DNA from: Wuchereria bancrofti
Taxonomy: Eukaryota; Nematoda; Chromadorea; Rhabditida; Onchocercidae
Direction: 5' to 3'
Assembly: GCA_005281725.1 (NCBI GenBank)
Contig: SSBO01000001.1
Location: forward strand, 1,720,399 to 1,784,398
Length of the DNA stretch: 64,000 nucleotides
Shown here: positions 50,260 to 63,110 of the stretch, piece by piece
Position numbering within the stretch: position 1 is the first letter of the stretch
How the letters are laid out: each line of letters opens with the position of its first letter
The notes under the pieces: generated by a model
What the model was told of the DNA's origin: nothing
Database searches by the model: none
The model's input: the letters and a program-made list of their open reading frames with translations, nothing else
Program-made: the position numbers and the translations under genes

Positions 50260-53200
50260 TGTGATGACTGACTGAAGAGGAGAAGGAAACAATAAATTTG
50301 TTAGCTTCTATAATTGATGTTTTGAATGAAGAAAAGGGTGGCGCTGTTAGCATCGATGCTTAATTGTGGTAGGAGGGGAAAAGCAGTTAGAGCAAAACGA
50401 ATTAGTTATAAACACTATTCACACCTGTATTTGGTAAAATGTTCCAAAGAATGCCTGTAATGACCGGTTGGGTCATAGTATTGAAAAATTTTTTCATTTA
50501 TTTGTTTTTTCTCTCCTTCTCTCTTTCTCTCTCTCTCTCTCATCTTTAATTTAATTTTAAATTTACATATGAAAGATATGCTTAATTCTAGTGAATTATT
50601 TTTATTTGATAAATTATACTTATGGTAAATTAATAGATTATAAAGGAAAAACAAAAAAGTAGTATGATAATTTGTAGTATTTGCAATTAAATTATAGTAA
50701 ATTTGATTTTATCAGAAATGTAATCACTTATTGATAAATGTGCTCATAGTTTAAATCATTCTATATTTCTTGCTCACGTACATGACTCCTTTTCAGGTTA
50801 AATAATTACGAAATACTTATGTGATTTCATCAGTTGATCAATGCATAATATATTATTTTTTTTTTTTAAGTTTGTTAAGAAACTTTTGCAGCAATACGGT
50901 TTTCATACATGTTTGACCAAAATGGAATTTCATACAACATACTAAATCATATTTTGTTTTCTCGTTTGTTTTCTCGTCTTTTTGCGCACGTAGTCTTTAC
51001 ACGTTTGGTTAAATATTAGGAATGGAAAAATAACATAGATGTGGGAAAAAATGGTGTAAATATTATTTGTTATCATTTTCATTAAGATTTAAAGATTAAT
51101 TTGTTTTATTCGAATTATTGTCACAAATTTATTGTCCTCTTTCTAATTCTTTTAAATTTGTATGAATATCATTCTGTATATTTTATTACGTGCATGCAAC
51201 ATGCATGCGTGCATTTTCTCAATGATATATGATAGCTATTTCTTGAATTATTCAGCTAAATTGATTGTCACATCTTTTTATTCATTTTAATTTTCATCGT
51301 CACTTTTACTTCCTTTTCATTTCATTATCATCCGTTTTGCTTACCTTTTCTGATATATTAAAGTATAAATGAATAATTCTTCAGGATGTGTGACAGAAAT
51401 TTCAACTTAATTTTTCTTTCTTTTTTTTTGATCTATGGTTAATTTATGTTCTTTATTACTTTTATTCAGTCTGAATTTATTACAAATATATTTTAATGCA
51501 TAAATCAACATTTCAAATGATTAATACTTAATTTTAAAGCAAATTATAGCTGATATTAATCTATTTTCTCATATTAAAGGTCATCAACTCAATTTAAACA
51601 TTTTAAGTGTTTGTTAGTTTCATATTGTTATTTAATCCGTTTGTCTAAATTTTAAAAATTGAACTAAAGTATTATATACAAATTGAATGTTTGAAATATT
51701 ACATTTTTATTGATGCATTCACAATTTTATGCAACATTATAGCAATGTTTCTTGGCCAAGAGATCCAGGAAAATTTATGCTTTAAAACTTTACAAATTTC
51801 AAAATTGTTTAGATCTCTCATATTTTAACTTTGCAAGAATTCACCAAACTCTTATTTGATTGCATATCTTTCAATAGTTCCAAGATTTGAATGAGCTCCA
51901 AGAAATTTTTTAAAATACGAAATTACACTTTTGCATAACTCAGAGAAAAGAAATTAATAAACTACTGCCATAATTGTTGCGCAAATGTCCTCTGAAGTAA
52001 AAATTATGTCAGCTAGTTCGAAAAATTTTAAGGAAAAGATAATTTACAATCAATAAGTTAGTAGTTTTTCTTTTTTTTTTTTGGAAATTGACAGCTTGTA
52101 CAGCTAATTGACATTAGTATCGTATGATAATTATGATCGATTAATTTTGATCATTCTAATCAATAGATAAATATGATCATTGATTAAATATTCTTACATC
52201 CCAACAAAATCTACAACTTTTTCTTTTTGTGGACATTTCACCGATATATGTCCTAGGACAATAAAGACAATAAGTTAGAGAAGAGTATGAGACAAATGAC
52301 AAGTGAATCTTGATTTGATACAAGCCTTTATTTATCTATTACTCTTTTTTGTTTTAAATTTTATTTTAAAAATTTTCAAGCAATTTATAGCTTATTGCTT
52401 GCAAAATAATTTTAGTCAAAACTTCAGTGTAAATTAATTTTTCGTCGTTCATTTGAAAAGTTAATCAATGCTCGATGATTAATGAGAGAAATTCTGTGTT
52501 GACAAAATTACTTTGCTCATTATGTTTTAGGCGATGAACAATTTTTTTTTTCCTTTTTTAGTCTTATCTTAATTATTCGTACTTTTATAGTCTTTTGTAG
52601 TTATTCTTGGCTAATTTTTAAATATTTTTTAGTGGGTCAAATTTGAAAAAGAAACAAAATAAATAATAGATGAAAGAATTACTCGCAGATTAGAAAAATG
52701 AAAGTGAAAAATTTGCTGATTTGTGACTATAAAGTATGTTTTTCAATTCGAACTTGTAATTATAGCTTACGTAACAATGGTTGTTAATTGACATTATTAT
52801 TTATTTTTTCTCATCTAACTTTTTTTTCAAGAAAAAGAGAATCATTAGGTATGCCTGATTAGCTGAGGTAATACATTCTCTCCTAATAATTTTAAACATT
52901 TTAATATTGGCCTACCGAAAGAAATCAGTGATTTCAGTTTTTAAATTATCATTCATCTACCAGTTAAGTTACTTATCATAATCATAAGAAATACTATTAA
53001 AAATCTAATAGATGAAAAAACAGCCAATTTTTGAAATAGCAATTTTTGTAATTTCATTTACGCGAATGACAAATTCGAAGGTATTAATAGTAATAATTTT
53101 TTAATCAACCAATAGTTGTCTGTCTCGGTAAGTTATTTCTAATCTAACAAATTTTAACTTTAGCATATTAATTAATAAGTTAGAAGTGTTACAAAATACA

Positions 53201-53611
53201 TTTCTTATTTGCAAAATGAAATTTTATTATTTTGTATGATTTGTTTTCAGTTTAATTACCAAAAAACTATTCTATTAAATGACCGAAACAGCGACCAAAT
53301 TTTTAACATCTTATTAGTAGTTAAATTTAAACGACTGAAAGATTTTATTAGTAATTAAATTTTTATTACTATTTTTGACACAGAAAAAGTACTTCGACTT
53401 TTATGTCTTTTTAAAAATGTAAAACAGAGGAATAGAAAAGCATAAAATATAATATTTTTGTTACCGCTCAATTGTCAAAAAAAAAAAAAAAAATGAATTA
53501 AATCCTGGCTTTGGTACTAACTATTTCTCAAAAGCACGTGTTGTTTTTTTTTTTTTTCTTTTTAAGGAGTGTTCAACGCCGAACATTTCACGTCTTAGCG
53601 GCACATCCGCC

Positions 53612-56600
53612 ATGGATCCAAAATATATTCCTGGCGTGAAAAGTGAAGGAATTCCGCTGCAACCGCAACCGTCAACTAGTATCAGTACTTCAGCTGTTTC
53701 TACAGCCACCTATCGAGATTTCTTTGTACCATCCGCTGGTACTACCGCATATCAGCATCCAATGCACAGTTTCTTTTCAGGGTTTGCTTTTTTCTTTTGT
53801 CAAATTAATTTAAGCACGAAATGAAAGAAAAAAAATTAGCTTAAACATTATTTGTTAAAATTTTAAACATTTTCCTGTTTGTTAAATGAAAATTTTTCAC
53901 TATAACCTGAATAGTTAATGGAATTTCTACGATATCTATCAGTACATTACGAAAGTATTAATTAATCAATTTATGGACATTAATTTCAATTTATTATAAA
54001 TTTGACTGTATACTTTAATTGAAGTGGTAAATGTGATAATCAATGTTCTCTCTTTTTTTTTGCTAACGCGAAATAAGGAAGTCCGACCCTCTTTTTTTTC
54101 GGAAAGATAGAAAGGTAAGAAGATCTGCTAAAACTCTTAGAAACTTCTTTTTTTCTTATAACATAACAGTTAATTATGTAAATATTTACTTTGTAAAAGA
54201 TTTTCGAGCTGAATGAAATTGCAAGTACGACAAAACTTCATCAATTGTGACATTTTCACTAATCAGTACTACCTGAAGAAGAAAGATAAAACTCTCAGTT
54301 TACATTAATTTGATAAGCAATACTTTCTAGATGAAATATCTTCTTTAGGCTACCGAAATTTCTACTTGTGAAATTAAATAGTAGCAATTTCAACTTGTGG
54401 AATTTCATCCATTTGGTCATTGAGGTGGTATAAACGGTACATTTTGCAAGGAACATAATTGTTTAAAAAACCACAAAATTATTTAAAAGATATCCCAAAA
54501 TTTTTATTATCGGTTAGCCAATGAAGCATATATTTTTTAAATTTCGTTACTTCACTTAATTTTCTTCAAATACTAAACGATTGCAAACTGACCAATGTTC
54601 AGATTTTTGTGTATCTGTATTCATCTTTAAAGAGCTTTCATCTTCTTCCAAAAATTTTCAAATTAAAATTGTAAGCTTAAACTAAACATTTTACTGATTG
54701 TCAGCATTATTCATTATGAATTTATACCTTAAAAAAATCATTTAAATCTGCTTAATTAAGAAAAATGTTAGTAAAACTAGTATTAGTAACGAAAAATTAA
54801 GATATTAAAGGAGCAGCATTAAACTTTCAACGATGCGCAAATCTCAATTGCAAATTGCGCCAGTTAATACCTATGCGAATAATACCTATGCAATTGAGAT
54901 AATATGGTAAGGTATTATTGAGGCTCATAGATTATATTATAAATATTGAACGTTTATTCTTCATTTTCTCTTTTAGCTTATCAAACTTGTAGAAATATTT
55001 ATTTCAAAAGAAGAATATGAAAATTAGTATGAATACAATTTATTGAAAAAGGAAATAATATAAAACTGTGATTTGTTAGCCTCGATTGCATCTTTATTTT
55101 TATCATCAAATCTTCTTTTTAACTCCCTTTTTCTTTCTCTTTCCCTTTCTCTTTTCAGGAAATATATTGGATTTGATTTCGTCTAGATTTTTCTTTACTA
55201 AGTTTTTTCAGAAAAGTACTTTGATTTAGAAAGTATTCTATTGCCTTCTCTTCTCCAAATCTCTTTATAAATTTCAAAGTTCTAAAATTTTTAGCTTAAA
55301 CTTAAAGTATACTTATCAAATTATCTATTCTTTAAAAATTTCTCTTAAGAATTCTTTAAAAAAATTCATTAAACACAGTTATGAATACTTTTAAGCTAGA
55401 AAAAAAAATGATTTGAACTGTTTGCAACAATCAAATATTTTTTTGAATTGTTAAAAAAACAACAACTCAATAAGATAAATACAATATTATAATTGATTGC
55501 ACTTATTCCGAAATTTTACCTCTATTTTTTAAACATTTTAAGGTTTAGTATAAATTCAAAACATCGTTAAATTAATCAGTTGATAAAAAATTAATCAGTT
55601 TATAAAATATCAATTTATATTACTTTAATGGATTTATAAATGAAACTTAATTGTTGTGTCATTTCTTTCAACAATTCGATGGATAAAATAATGAGAAATA
55701 TTTTATTTTTCCCATTTAACCAGGTGATTTTTTTCCTTTTTCGTAGTTTGAATAATTAACAGATAATATAAAATTATGGTATATTTCTTTTTTCTATGAT
55801 ATTTTCAATAATTTCATAAAAAAAGGAAAATGGAGATGAAAAATTCAGTTTGGGTTGTAGGATTTGGTTGACTATTATCAATTACTTAAATAGATTCATA
55901 GATGAAATTTAACTGTTAAAAAATAAAATATAATAATGTAGTATTGAAATATAATTAGGTATATTTTTTGGACATATGCTGGTTAATTAAGATATGATAA
56001 CATCAATAAAAGATATTTCAGACTAAATAAGTGAATGATCCGAGTGATATTTTCATGATAGTTTGTCACATTAAAATAACTTGTTGGATTAAAAAAATGA
56101 AAATAAAAGTGAGAGAGGAAATTTAACACTGTAAGACGGTGATGTTGTAACGCTTTTAAAGATTAAACTATACATTAACTAATTATTCTAGCATTTATAA
56201 TTAAAATTGATTTTATAAGTATTTTGTGGAAGATGAAGAGTTAGGAAATATTCCTTACAATTTTTAATTTTCTATTTCTGAATGTAATATTTACCTTTTC
56301 AAAAAATAATAGTAAATAACAATTCTTTTATAACTTCAAATATACATAATAGTATAGTTGCTCTTTCCAGTATAATTTCTAGTAAAATTACTTTTTTTTA
56401 AAAAAAAAAAGGTTGAAAGGGATAAGTATTCTTAACATTTCGATCATAAATAAGCTTATTACTAGGCTTTTAGTATTAGTTTCTTATTTTTGATCACAAA
56501 AAAAAATTTCTTTATTCAATGACCTAAAAGGCTTAAAGATTATATATAGTGCAGATGGGAGTGAATAATGAGAAGCTGAGTGTGTGACCTCTTAGTGACC

Positions 56601-59600
56601 AAACTACACCCTCTGCTGACCTCATGTAACCTTTAATTTTATTAGGAAAGCTGTTGTACAATTACCGCCATTGCATCGCAACTGTTCAGTAGTTTACACT
56701 GCTATGCCATTCTCTATGGCACACACACACACACACACACAGACAGACACACACACACACGCGTATGTTATGAGTGTACAAAGGTTTGCTTATTGCATAC
56801 GGTAGTCAACATACATCTTTTCAATAGTTTCCACAATTTTGTGAAAATATCATTTGGTCTTACACTGATTGATAGGTATGATTTTTGAATCAATAATGTG
56901 ATCAATCAATCAATTAATCAATTAATTAATTAATGTTATATTTCAATGTTTAATCTGAATGAAAACAGAAATTATCCACGTGGATTACTCATATTATTTA
57001 ATTTTTGAGTTATTTCTAAAAAACTAGAAAATTCCTTACTTTCCATCTGTTATTTTTTTCGTCCTTTTATATTTGTAAATTTTTTTATCTTCACTGCTGT
57101 ATTACTATTTTCATTGCATGTTGAATCAAAGTTTAATCAATTTTAGATTTGAATTTCCTCGACCATCAATAGCTAGTCAGCAACCGGAACTAATGCAATC
57201 ATCATTCGCAGCTCCTGGATTTCCTACACCATCCTTTGTTGATCCAACACATTCCCAACCACCGCCAGCTCATCAACGAATTGGTTTGTTGTTGTTCCTT
57301 ATTGCTAAGAAAAAATTTTAAAGATGTATTGTCTTATCCAAGACTATTTTGATTTGAAAAAAGAAAAAACAAATAAATCAAAAACATTTTATCAGATTAC
57401 AGAGTCAAATTTCAATCAATTTTTAGACCAGTCAACGACCGCATTTCAATTCCCATATGCTACTGTAGTGCCAACAGCAATAGCTTCCGAAAATCATCGA
57501 GTTAATCAACAATCCTTAAGGTGTCTTCAAGCTCAAAGCTTATTTTATAAAATTAAAATTGATGTATAAATCAATGAGCTATTATACAAAGACTATAGAA
57601 ATGATAATAAGATGTAATGCATAATATTTAGAGTTATACCATTGATTTCTAATTATTTCTGCCATTTTTAAATAAATAATTACCATTCTAAAATGAAATG
57701 CAAATTTTGAGTACTGTAAGCGATACATTCAGGAATGGTCCATCGAGTTTGCAAGCTATTCCTGCTGTCAATGAATCATTATCATCCGATAAACTTTGCG
57801 CTGTTTGTAACGATCGTGCTGTATGCCAACATTATGGAGCTCGTACATGTGAAGGATGTAAAGGGTTTTTCAAGGTATTTCGACAGATCAGCTAAGCAGA
57901 AATTGAGATCATATTTGGCGACTACTGTGGTATCATTATCCACTATAAGCTACGGAATGATCTGTAGTCTAATTAAATTGTTATGGTGGCTTGATTTTTT
58001 CACATTTGATAGCAGTAATTTATAATTATTAGATTAGAGTGGATAATATTTTTCAACAAATCATTGTAGCATCGAACTAAGCTTTTTTTTAATTTAATTA
58101 ATTTGTAATTTCAACAATTGTAATTTACCAAAAATTTTCTAGCGAACAGTTCAAAAAAAAGCACAATATGTATGTACAGGCAATAAAAATTGCACCATTG
58201 ATAAGCGATTTCGTAGTCGATGCCAATACTGTCGTTTTCAGAAATGCATTGCAGTTGGTATGGTTAAAGAAGGTAAGTAAAATTACTATTATTATTATTT
58301 CTGTTAATTAATTCAAATGTTTGCATACAGTTATCAGTATTATCATCTAAAAGATTTAAGTACAATCAGATTTGATATAAACTATAAATAAACCTTTTGT
58401 AATTTGACAAAAATTATTTCAACTTTAATTCTTCGGTTTTTTTTTCAAAGTGACACTAAAAATTACATTATTAGTGATAATTAGTGAGAACAGTGAAAAA
58501 TGTAGCAAAAGATTGATAAGCAATTTCATATCAATTATACCTAAATTCTTCTTCTCATCTTCAAATTATTGCTTCATTTTTTCATCCTTTTTTTTTCCTG
58601 CAGTAGTTCGATACGGTAGCTTATCGGGGCGACGAGGTCGTTTACCGTCAAAAACAAAAGTGCAACATTCAGACGATCCACCCAGTCCACCGCTTCCACT
58701 GCTAACACTTATCAATAAAGCATATGTGGAATCAAAAACAATTCCTACACCAACGTTATATGTTTGTGACTTTTTTCTTCTTCTTTCACGTGGTCGTATC
58801 GTATCGTCGTTAATGATGAATGATAGAATGAGTAATTGTAAATAAATGAAATGAAATGATTTTCGATGCATTTGAAATATTTCTTTACCATTTCATTCAA
58901 TTATTATTTTAGAATGGTGGCACAGAGCAATTATTGTCCGCAATGGATGAAGAATTTCGTTTTATGCTACTTTTCGTGGAAAAAATACCGAATTCAACGG
59001 AGATCTCTCAAAATGATATTACTAAATTAATTGAATGCAATTTTTTTGCATTATTGGCACTAAAACTTTGCTATGGGTCATTTATTGTTAAATTGTTATC
59101 TTTTATCAAATTAATTTAATATAATTTCTATAGTTTTCATTTATCATTATCTAGAAGTTATAAATAATTGAATAAGTGTGAATTTATAAGAGAAAAAATA
59201 ATAAAACTTAATTCTTCAAGATAATGGAATAAAAATTAAAAAATGAAAAAAGAAAGAAGTAGAAAAAAAAAGATTATAAATAAGTGTATCCTTTTCGATA
59301 AGTGTTTTCTAGCTGCATTGCTCTCAATTCACAATTTTTCTCATCGATCTTTTTTCATTTATCATTTAACAACTACCTTTATCATATTTACTTATTACTT
59401 AAATAGCTTATCATATATGTTTTAACCTAAATCTCTTTAAAATTTTGCTAAAAATTTCAGATGGACTGAAGGTAATAGCTTACATATGGAGCAAATTGAA
59501 GTAGATATAGCAACAGTACCACAACCGCTGAAATTACTTTTTACTTTAATACAAGAAGAAGCAAAACGATTTCAACATCTCATACAATGGGATCCACCAT

Positions 59601-60529
59601 CTTTTTCAGCTTTACTTGCTTTACAGTTTCTCAATACAAAAGGTTAGTGATTTTTACAACAATTATCAAATTAATATGCTAATTTTTGATGCAAATGTTT
59701 TGCTTGAATAGAAAATACAAAAACAATTAAACATTTAACTGATTGTTATTGGATAAGTACTTTATTAATTATTCAAATTGGACTTTTTTACTTTGTTGTT
59801 AATTTAATTTTCATAGTTTCAAAGTTTAAAATTCTAGAATGTGGTGCTGAATTGCTTAGCTCAGATGCAGCGGTTGATAAATTACGTGGTACCATCACAA
59901 GTGCATTAAAAGATCATTGTTGCAATTCGTCACCACCTCACACCAAAAAGCTGCAAACAATTATTGCCCAAGTCAGCTTCTTCTCAAGTATTCTCATAAA
60001 ATATATTAAAAGGTGCAAATGTCGCACAGAAATCCATTTTCCATTTCCTTCCTAGAAATAAAGTTTAAATGCACGCAACTGTTCACATTTGACAATTGAG
60101 CCTTTTTCTTTTCGGTTCATAAAAAAGTTACTTTGGGTTCTTCTTGATGCTTTTCAAATGCTTTTTAAAATTTCATAACTTTGAATATCATTCAATGCGT
60201 TTACTCATGCTATTTATCATAAATTCAATCCATATGCCAGATTTTTCAGGCATTAGCAATTTTCATTCATTTTAACTAACACAATTCATAGACAATTATT
60301 TTTGACTCTTTCGACTTACATTGCTACTTTATTTTCATTATTTCACCAATAAGTAACTTTTTAGATCGAAATGTTCACCCGATTTCAACGAATCGGACAA
60401 GAAACTCTATCACTTGCTGTTTCATCTGGTGTACAATTACCGCCTTTAATGTCCGGTGCTGTACAAACCGCCCAACGATTTCCTGGTCCATCAAAATTGG
60501 ACTTCACGGAATTTTCATTCTGTCCTTAA
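53612..60529 (+). CDS. nhr-6: NR4A-group nuclear receptor (NHR-6/Nurr1/NGFI-B-like)
   Basis: Exons: 53567-53781 (ATG at 53612 in gccATGg), 57147-57283, 57427-57520, 57733-57874, 58143-58272, 58604-58761, 58913-59076, 59461-59642, 59838-59971, 60365-60529; 491 residues from this ATG. A P/S/Q-rich N-terminus precedes the DNA-binding domain: zinc ligands C156, C159, C173, C176 and C192, C198, C208, C211, P-box CEGCKG, then [11 protein letters not shown] and the NR4A-specific extension [17 protein letters not shown] (A-box). The remainder aligns with the NR4A ligand-binding-like domain ([20 protein letters not shown]...[31 protein letters not shown]). NR4A proteins bind the NBRE as monomers and are largely ligand-independent; C. 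elegans nhr-6 acts in spermatheca development (from memory). The C-terminal end ([11 protein letters not shown]) differs from the vertebrate AF-2 helix. The frame is open 15 codons upstream of ATG to the acceptor at 53566, so a longer form is possible. Confidence 0.95.
56585..56632 (-). promoter_or_regulatory. Nuclear-receptor half-site cluster (DR5 plus DR4) in an NR4A intron
   Basis: On the plus strand: TGACCT (56585-56590), five bases, TGACCA (56596-56601), then TGACCT (56617-56622), four bases, TAACCT (56627-56632). Read on the minus strand these are AGGTCA-like direct repeats with spacings of five and four. A further TGACCT lies at 56520-56525. DR5 is a known site for NR4A-RXR and RAR-RXR dimers. 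The block is richer in G+C than its surroundings and sits in the 3.4-kb intron before the second main exon. Confidence 0.4.
56720..56760. repeat. (CA)n microsatellite
   Basis: About 20 CA units interrupted once by agacagac, next to the half-site cluster in the same intron. Confidence 0.95.
57698..57700 (+). other. In-frame internal ATG before the DNA-binding-domain exon
   Basis: This ATG lies upstream of the acceptor at 57732. Reading on without splicing ([17 protein letters not shown]) stays in frame with the DNA-binding domain. If transcription or trans-splicing begins here, a short receptor lacking most of the N-terminus would be made. No acceptor or promoter element was identified, so this is only a possibility. 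Confidence 0.25.
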
Positions 60530-60935
60530 ATGAAACTTCATCTACTTGTTTGTAGCAATATTTCCTTGATATTTTCAACATTTTCTTCAACTCTTTTTTT
60601 TTTGGTTTAAAGAAATGAAAAAAGAAGAAGATGACATTTTCTTTTCGAGTACGAAAATTTCAACTAAGCTTTGTCAGTGCCTTCCTTTTATGAATGACAA
60701 CATCTTATAATAGCAATGATAAACTTTTTTTTTTATCACTTGTATGCCTTTCATAATGAAATTGTTCAATTGTTCTATGATGAATTTAACAATTCCTATT
60801 AATACATTTTTGTTTTTAATTGTGCAATCACGCCATAATATTTTCAAAAAATTAAAATCTTTAAAATTTTCACCAAAATATATTAAAATGAAAGAAAAAA
60901 ACGTTAAAATTTGTGTAAAATTGCTTCTGTAGTAA

Positions 60936-60941
60936 AATAAA
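60936..60941 (+). terminator. Poly(A) signal of the NR4A gene
   Basis: AATAAA hexamer about 407 bases after the stop codon, followed by a tttcaattcaattcaac stretch. The nearest canonical hexamer downstream of the gene. Confidence 0.55.
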
Positions 60942-63001
60942 TTTCAATTCAATTCAACTGCACTTATTTGAAGTACCACACGCAATCAATGCTAAATAAT
61001 TATTTATTTTACAAAGAAATAAATCAGAAATGAAAACGAAAAATATGTAACTTTGATATTCAATTTTTAACAAAAGCCACAAATAATACATTTTTAACAA
61101 AGGCTACAATTAACGAACATACTTTCATATTTATTTCTTTCCCTTAATTATTTCCGTTTTCATTACTATTTGCAATTAAACATTTACTTTTCCATTTATA
61201 ACTACAGGTTGAGTACATTTTCTTGTGATCAGGTATCGAATTAATTAAAACTAATTGTTTCTTTTTTTTTAAATAATTTTTGTAAATTTTTTGAAATCTG
61301 TTTGTGTTCTGTCTTTTTTTTCTACACTTTATTAATGATCTTTTTTTACGATGCCATTTACATTTTATGTATTTGAAATTTCGCAAGCACTTATTTTCTT
61401 GAGTTTACTCCAGAAATTTCCTAAAATATTACAATAGTATCAAATATGAGTGCCATTATAAATTTTGGAAATCGTATATTTTTGCAGAGATAAATTGCCA
61501 TTCAATTTCCTTTAAGAATTTTCAACTTGTCATTTTATTTATCAATAGAATTTATTCATTTTTTTGCATAAATTTTCAAATTTCATCTTGATTTTAAAGT
61601 GAAACAATACAAAAACTTTACTTTCTGACTAAATTACCTGCAATTGTGCTGAGCGTTAAAAATTGCCCATAGTTTTGCCCATGGTTTGCCGAAATAAGTA
61701 TTTAACTTCCATCTTTATTTATGCATTCCACATAGTCTCTCCATAATTATTAGTTTTAGCGCAGGTCGAAATAAGTATTTTAATTCCAATAGTAAAAAAA
61801 AACATTAGGAAAATTTATCGGAATAAAGTTTTAATTTCTAATCCTGTTTTTTTTTAATTTTTTTTACCAATCATTATATATATATATATATATACGATAT
61901 ATGACGTTGTAACTTTTTTAATGATAAATTTGAAACTTGCAATAGATGTACTATTATTCATAATTAATTGATTCTAAAGGTTAACTTAATGCACTTAACG
62001 TGCTTCTAAATTCTATTATTTCACTACTTATCATTATTACCTTAATATCAATTTGTTGCTCTTATTAATTTACATTTCTCCACAGTAACATATCTAATGC
62101 TAAAGAAATACTGTAAGAATTTGAACAATGATTAGATGACTATGTGATCAATATTTGTGCAAATTTTTTTTCCAGATTTAGTTATTACTAAGAATATTTC
62201 TCTATATACGTCGTTATACGTCATTTTTGATTTCAACGTAAACGCAGGTATGGTACAATTTGCCTATTTCTCCAAAGAAATATTCATTTTTTAAAAGTCT
62301 TTCATTTTATACTGATAGTATATGTCATAACTATAAGTGATAAACTACATTTTACAAAATAGGCTTTTGTTTTCTTCCCTTCTTTGTCATAACACTCGGA
62401 AAGATCAAATTTTTTCAATTTAGTATAAAACACTGATTAAATTCAATATCAGTCGTTATTTAATGATTAGATGAGGAAGTTTTCCAACATTATACATCAA
62501 TGTAAATTCCTAAACATTAATTTAATAACTTGAATTTAAAAAAAAAAGACATTTCGCTGAATCTTTTCAAATTATACTGAAATGAAAAAGTTGTATCACT
62601 TTAAGGAATAAACAGAGATATCGACAAAAGTAAGAAGTACAATGCATGGACGATGGAAGAGTAATGATGAATTAAAGAAATGAAAATTAGTAATGAATGA
62701 TAAAAAATTTAAACTAAAATCAATAGTGTAAATTTGTATGAGTCAAACTAAATTTTACATTTGTTGGCTTATATTTTAATGTAATCTTATTTTCAATAGT
62801 ACTATCAACGAAAGAGATATTACAATTAATTAATTTGTGCTAATTCCTATTTCATTTCATTGAAAAAAAAAAGACACTGACAAATGTGGGAAATATTTTG
62901 AAATTAATAGAAAATTCAGATATTCAAAAAGCTTGATTTGTTACCTGTTCATATATGCAGGGAAGGGCATGTGCACATTATTTACAAATTAATAGCGCGT
63001 G

Positions 63002-63005
63002 AAAA
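63002..63005 (-). terminator. RNA polymerase III terminator candidate
   Basis: On the minus strand a TTTT run lies about 35 bases past the 3' end of the tRNA gene, inside the loop of a small agcgc/gcgct hairpin. It is the first run of four T in that direction. The distance is long but not exceptional. Confidence 0.4.
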
Positions 63006-63039
63006 GCGCTCGCACCACACCTTGCGATAGAGATGCAAT

Positions 63040-63110
63040 GCCTCATGCTGGAATCGAACCAGCGACCTTCTGTTTACTAGACAGACGCTCTGCCCCTGAG
63101 CCAATGAGGC
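63040..63110 (-). tRNA. tRNA-Thr (anticodon AGT)
   Basis: On the minus strand the 71 bases fold as a standard cloverleaf. Acceptor stem gcctcat with atgaggc is perfect over seven pairs. The D arm is gctc with gagc, loop aggggca. The anticodon stem is tctgt with acaga and loop ctagtaa, anticodon AGT. The T arm is gctgg with ccagc, loop ttcgatt. There is no intron and no encoded CCA. Box A and box B (ggttcgattcc) are present. The anticodon arm matches other animal tRNA-Thr(AGT) genes from memory. No sign of a pseudogene. Confidence 0.95.

Larger units (their letters stand above)
43404..53566. other. Ten-kilobase non-coding stretch before the NR4A exon
   Basis: Either a long first intron of the NR4A gene or intergenic DNA. 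It holds a 26-bp tandem repeat (48503-48569), pyrimidine and purine microsatellites (48689-48743, 50196-50259, 50513-50541 and a (GA)n near 45019-45044), a MITE-like element (49443-49774) and an 11-bp inverted repeat (45225-45235 with 45301-45311). The open frame 45187-45465 spans that inverted repeat and ends in K- and F-rich runs; I do not support it as a gene. Confidence 0.55.
60530..63039. other. NR4A 3' UTR and spacer to the tRNA gene
   Basis: AATAAA at 60936-60941 would give a 3' UTR of a little over 400 bases. Beyond it there is no gene. A short duplicated phrase (tttttaacaaa, a or g, gc, c or t, acaa) occurs near 61064 and 61091. A (TA)n run lies at about 61875-61894. The minus-strand frame 61144-61386 codes for a Lys-rich low-complexity peptide and is not supported. 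Confidence 0.5.

Noticed and set aside
53521..53709. Minus-strand open frame of 62 codons
   Set aside because: It overlaps the first main NR4A exon in antisense and has no independent support.
58566..58871. Minus-strand open frame of 101 codons
   Set aside because: It is the shadow of the NR4A exon at 58604-58761 on the other strand.
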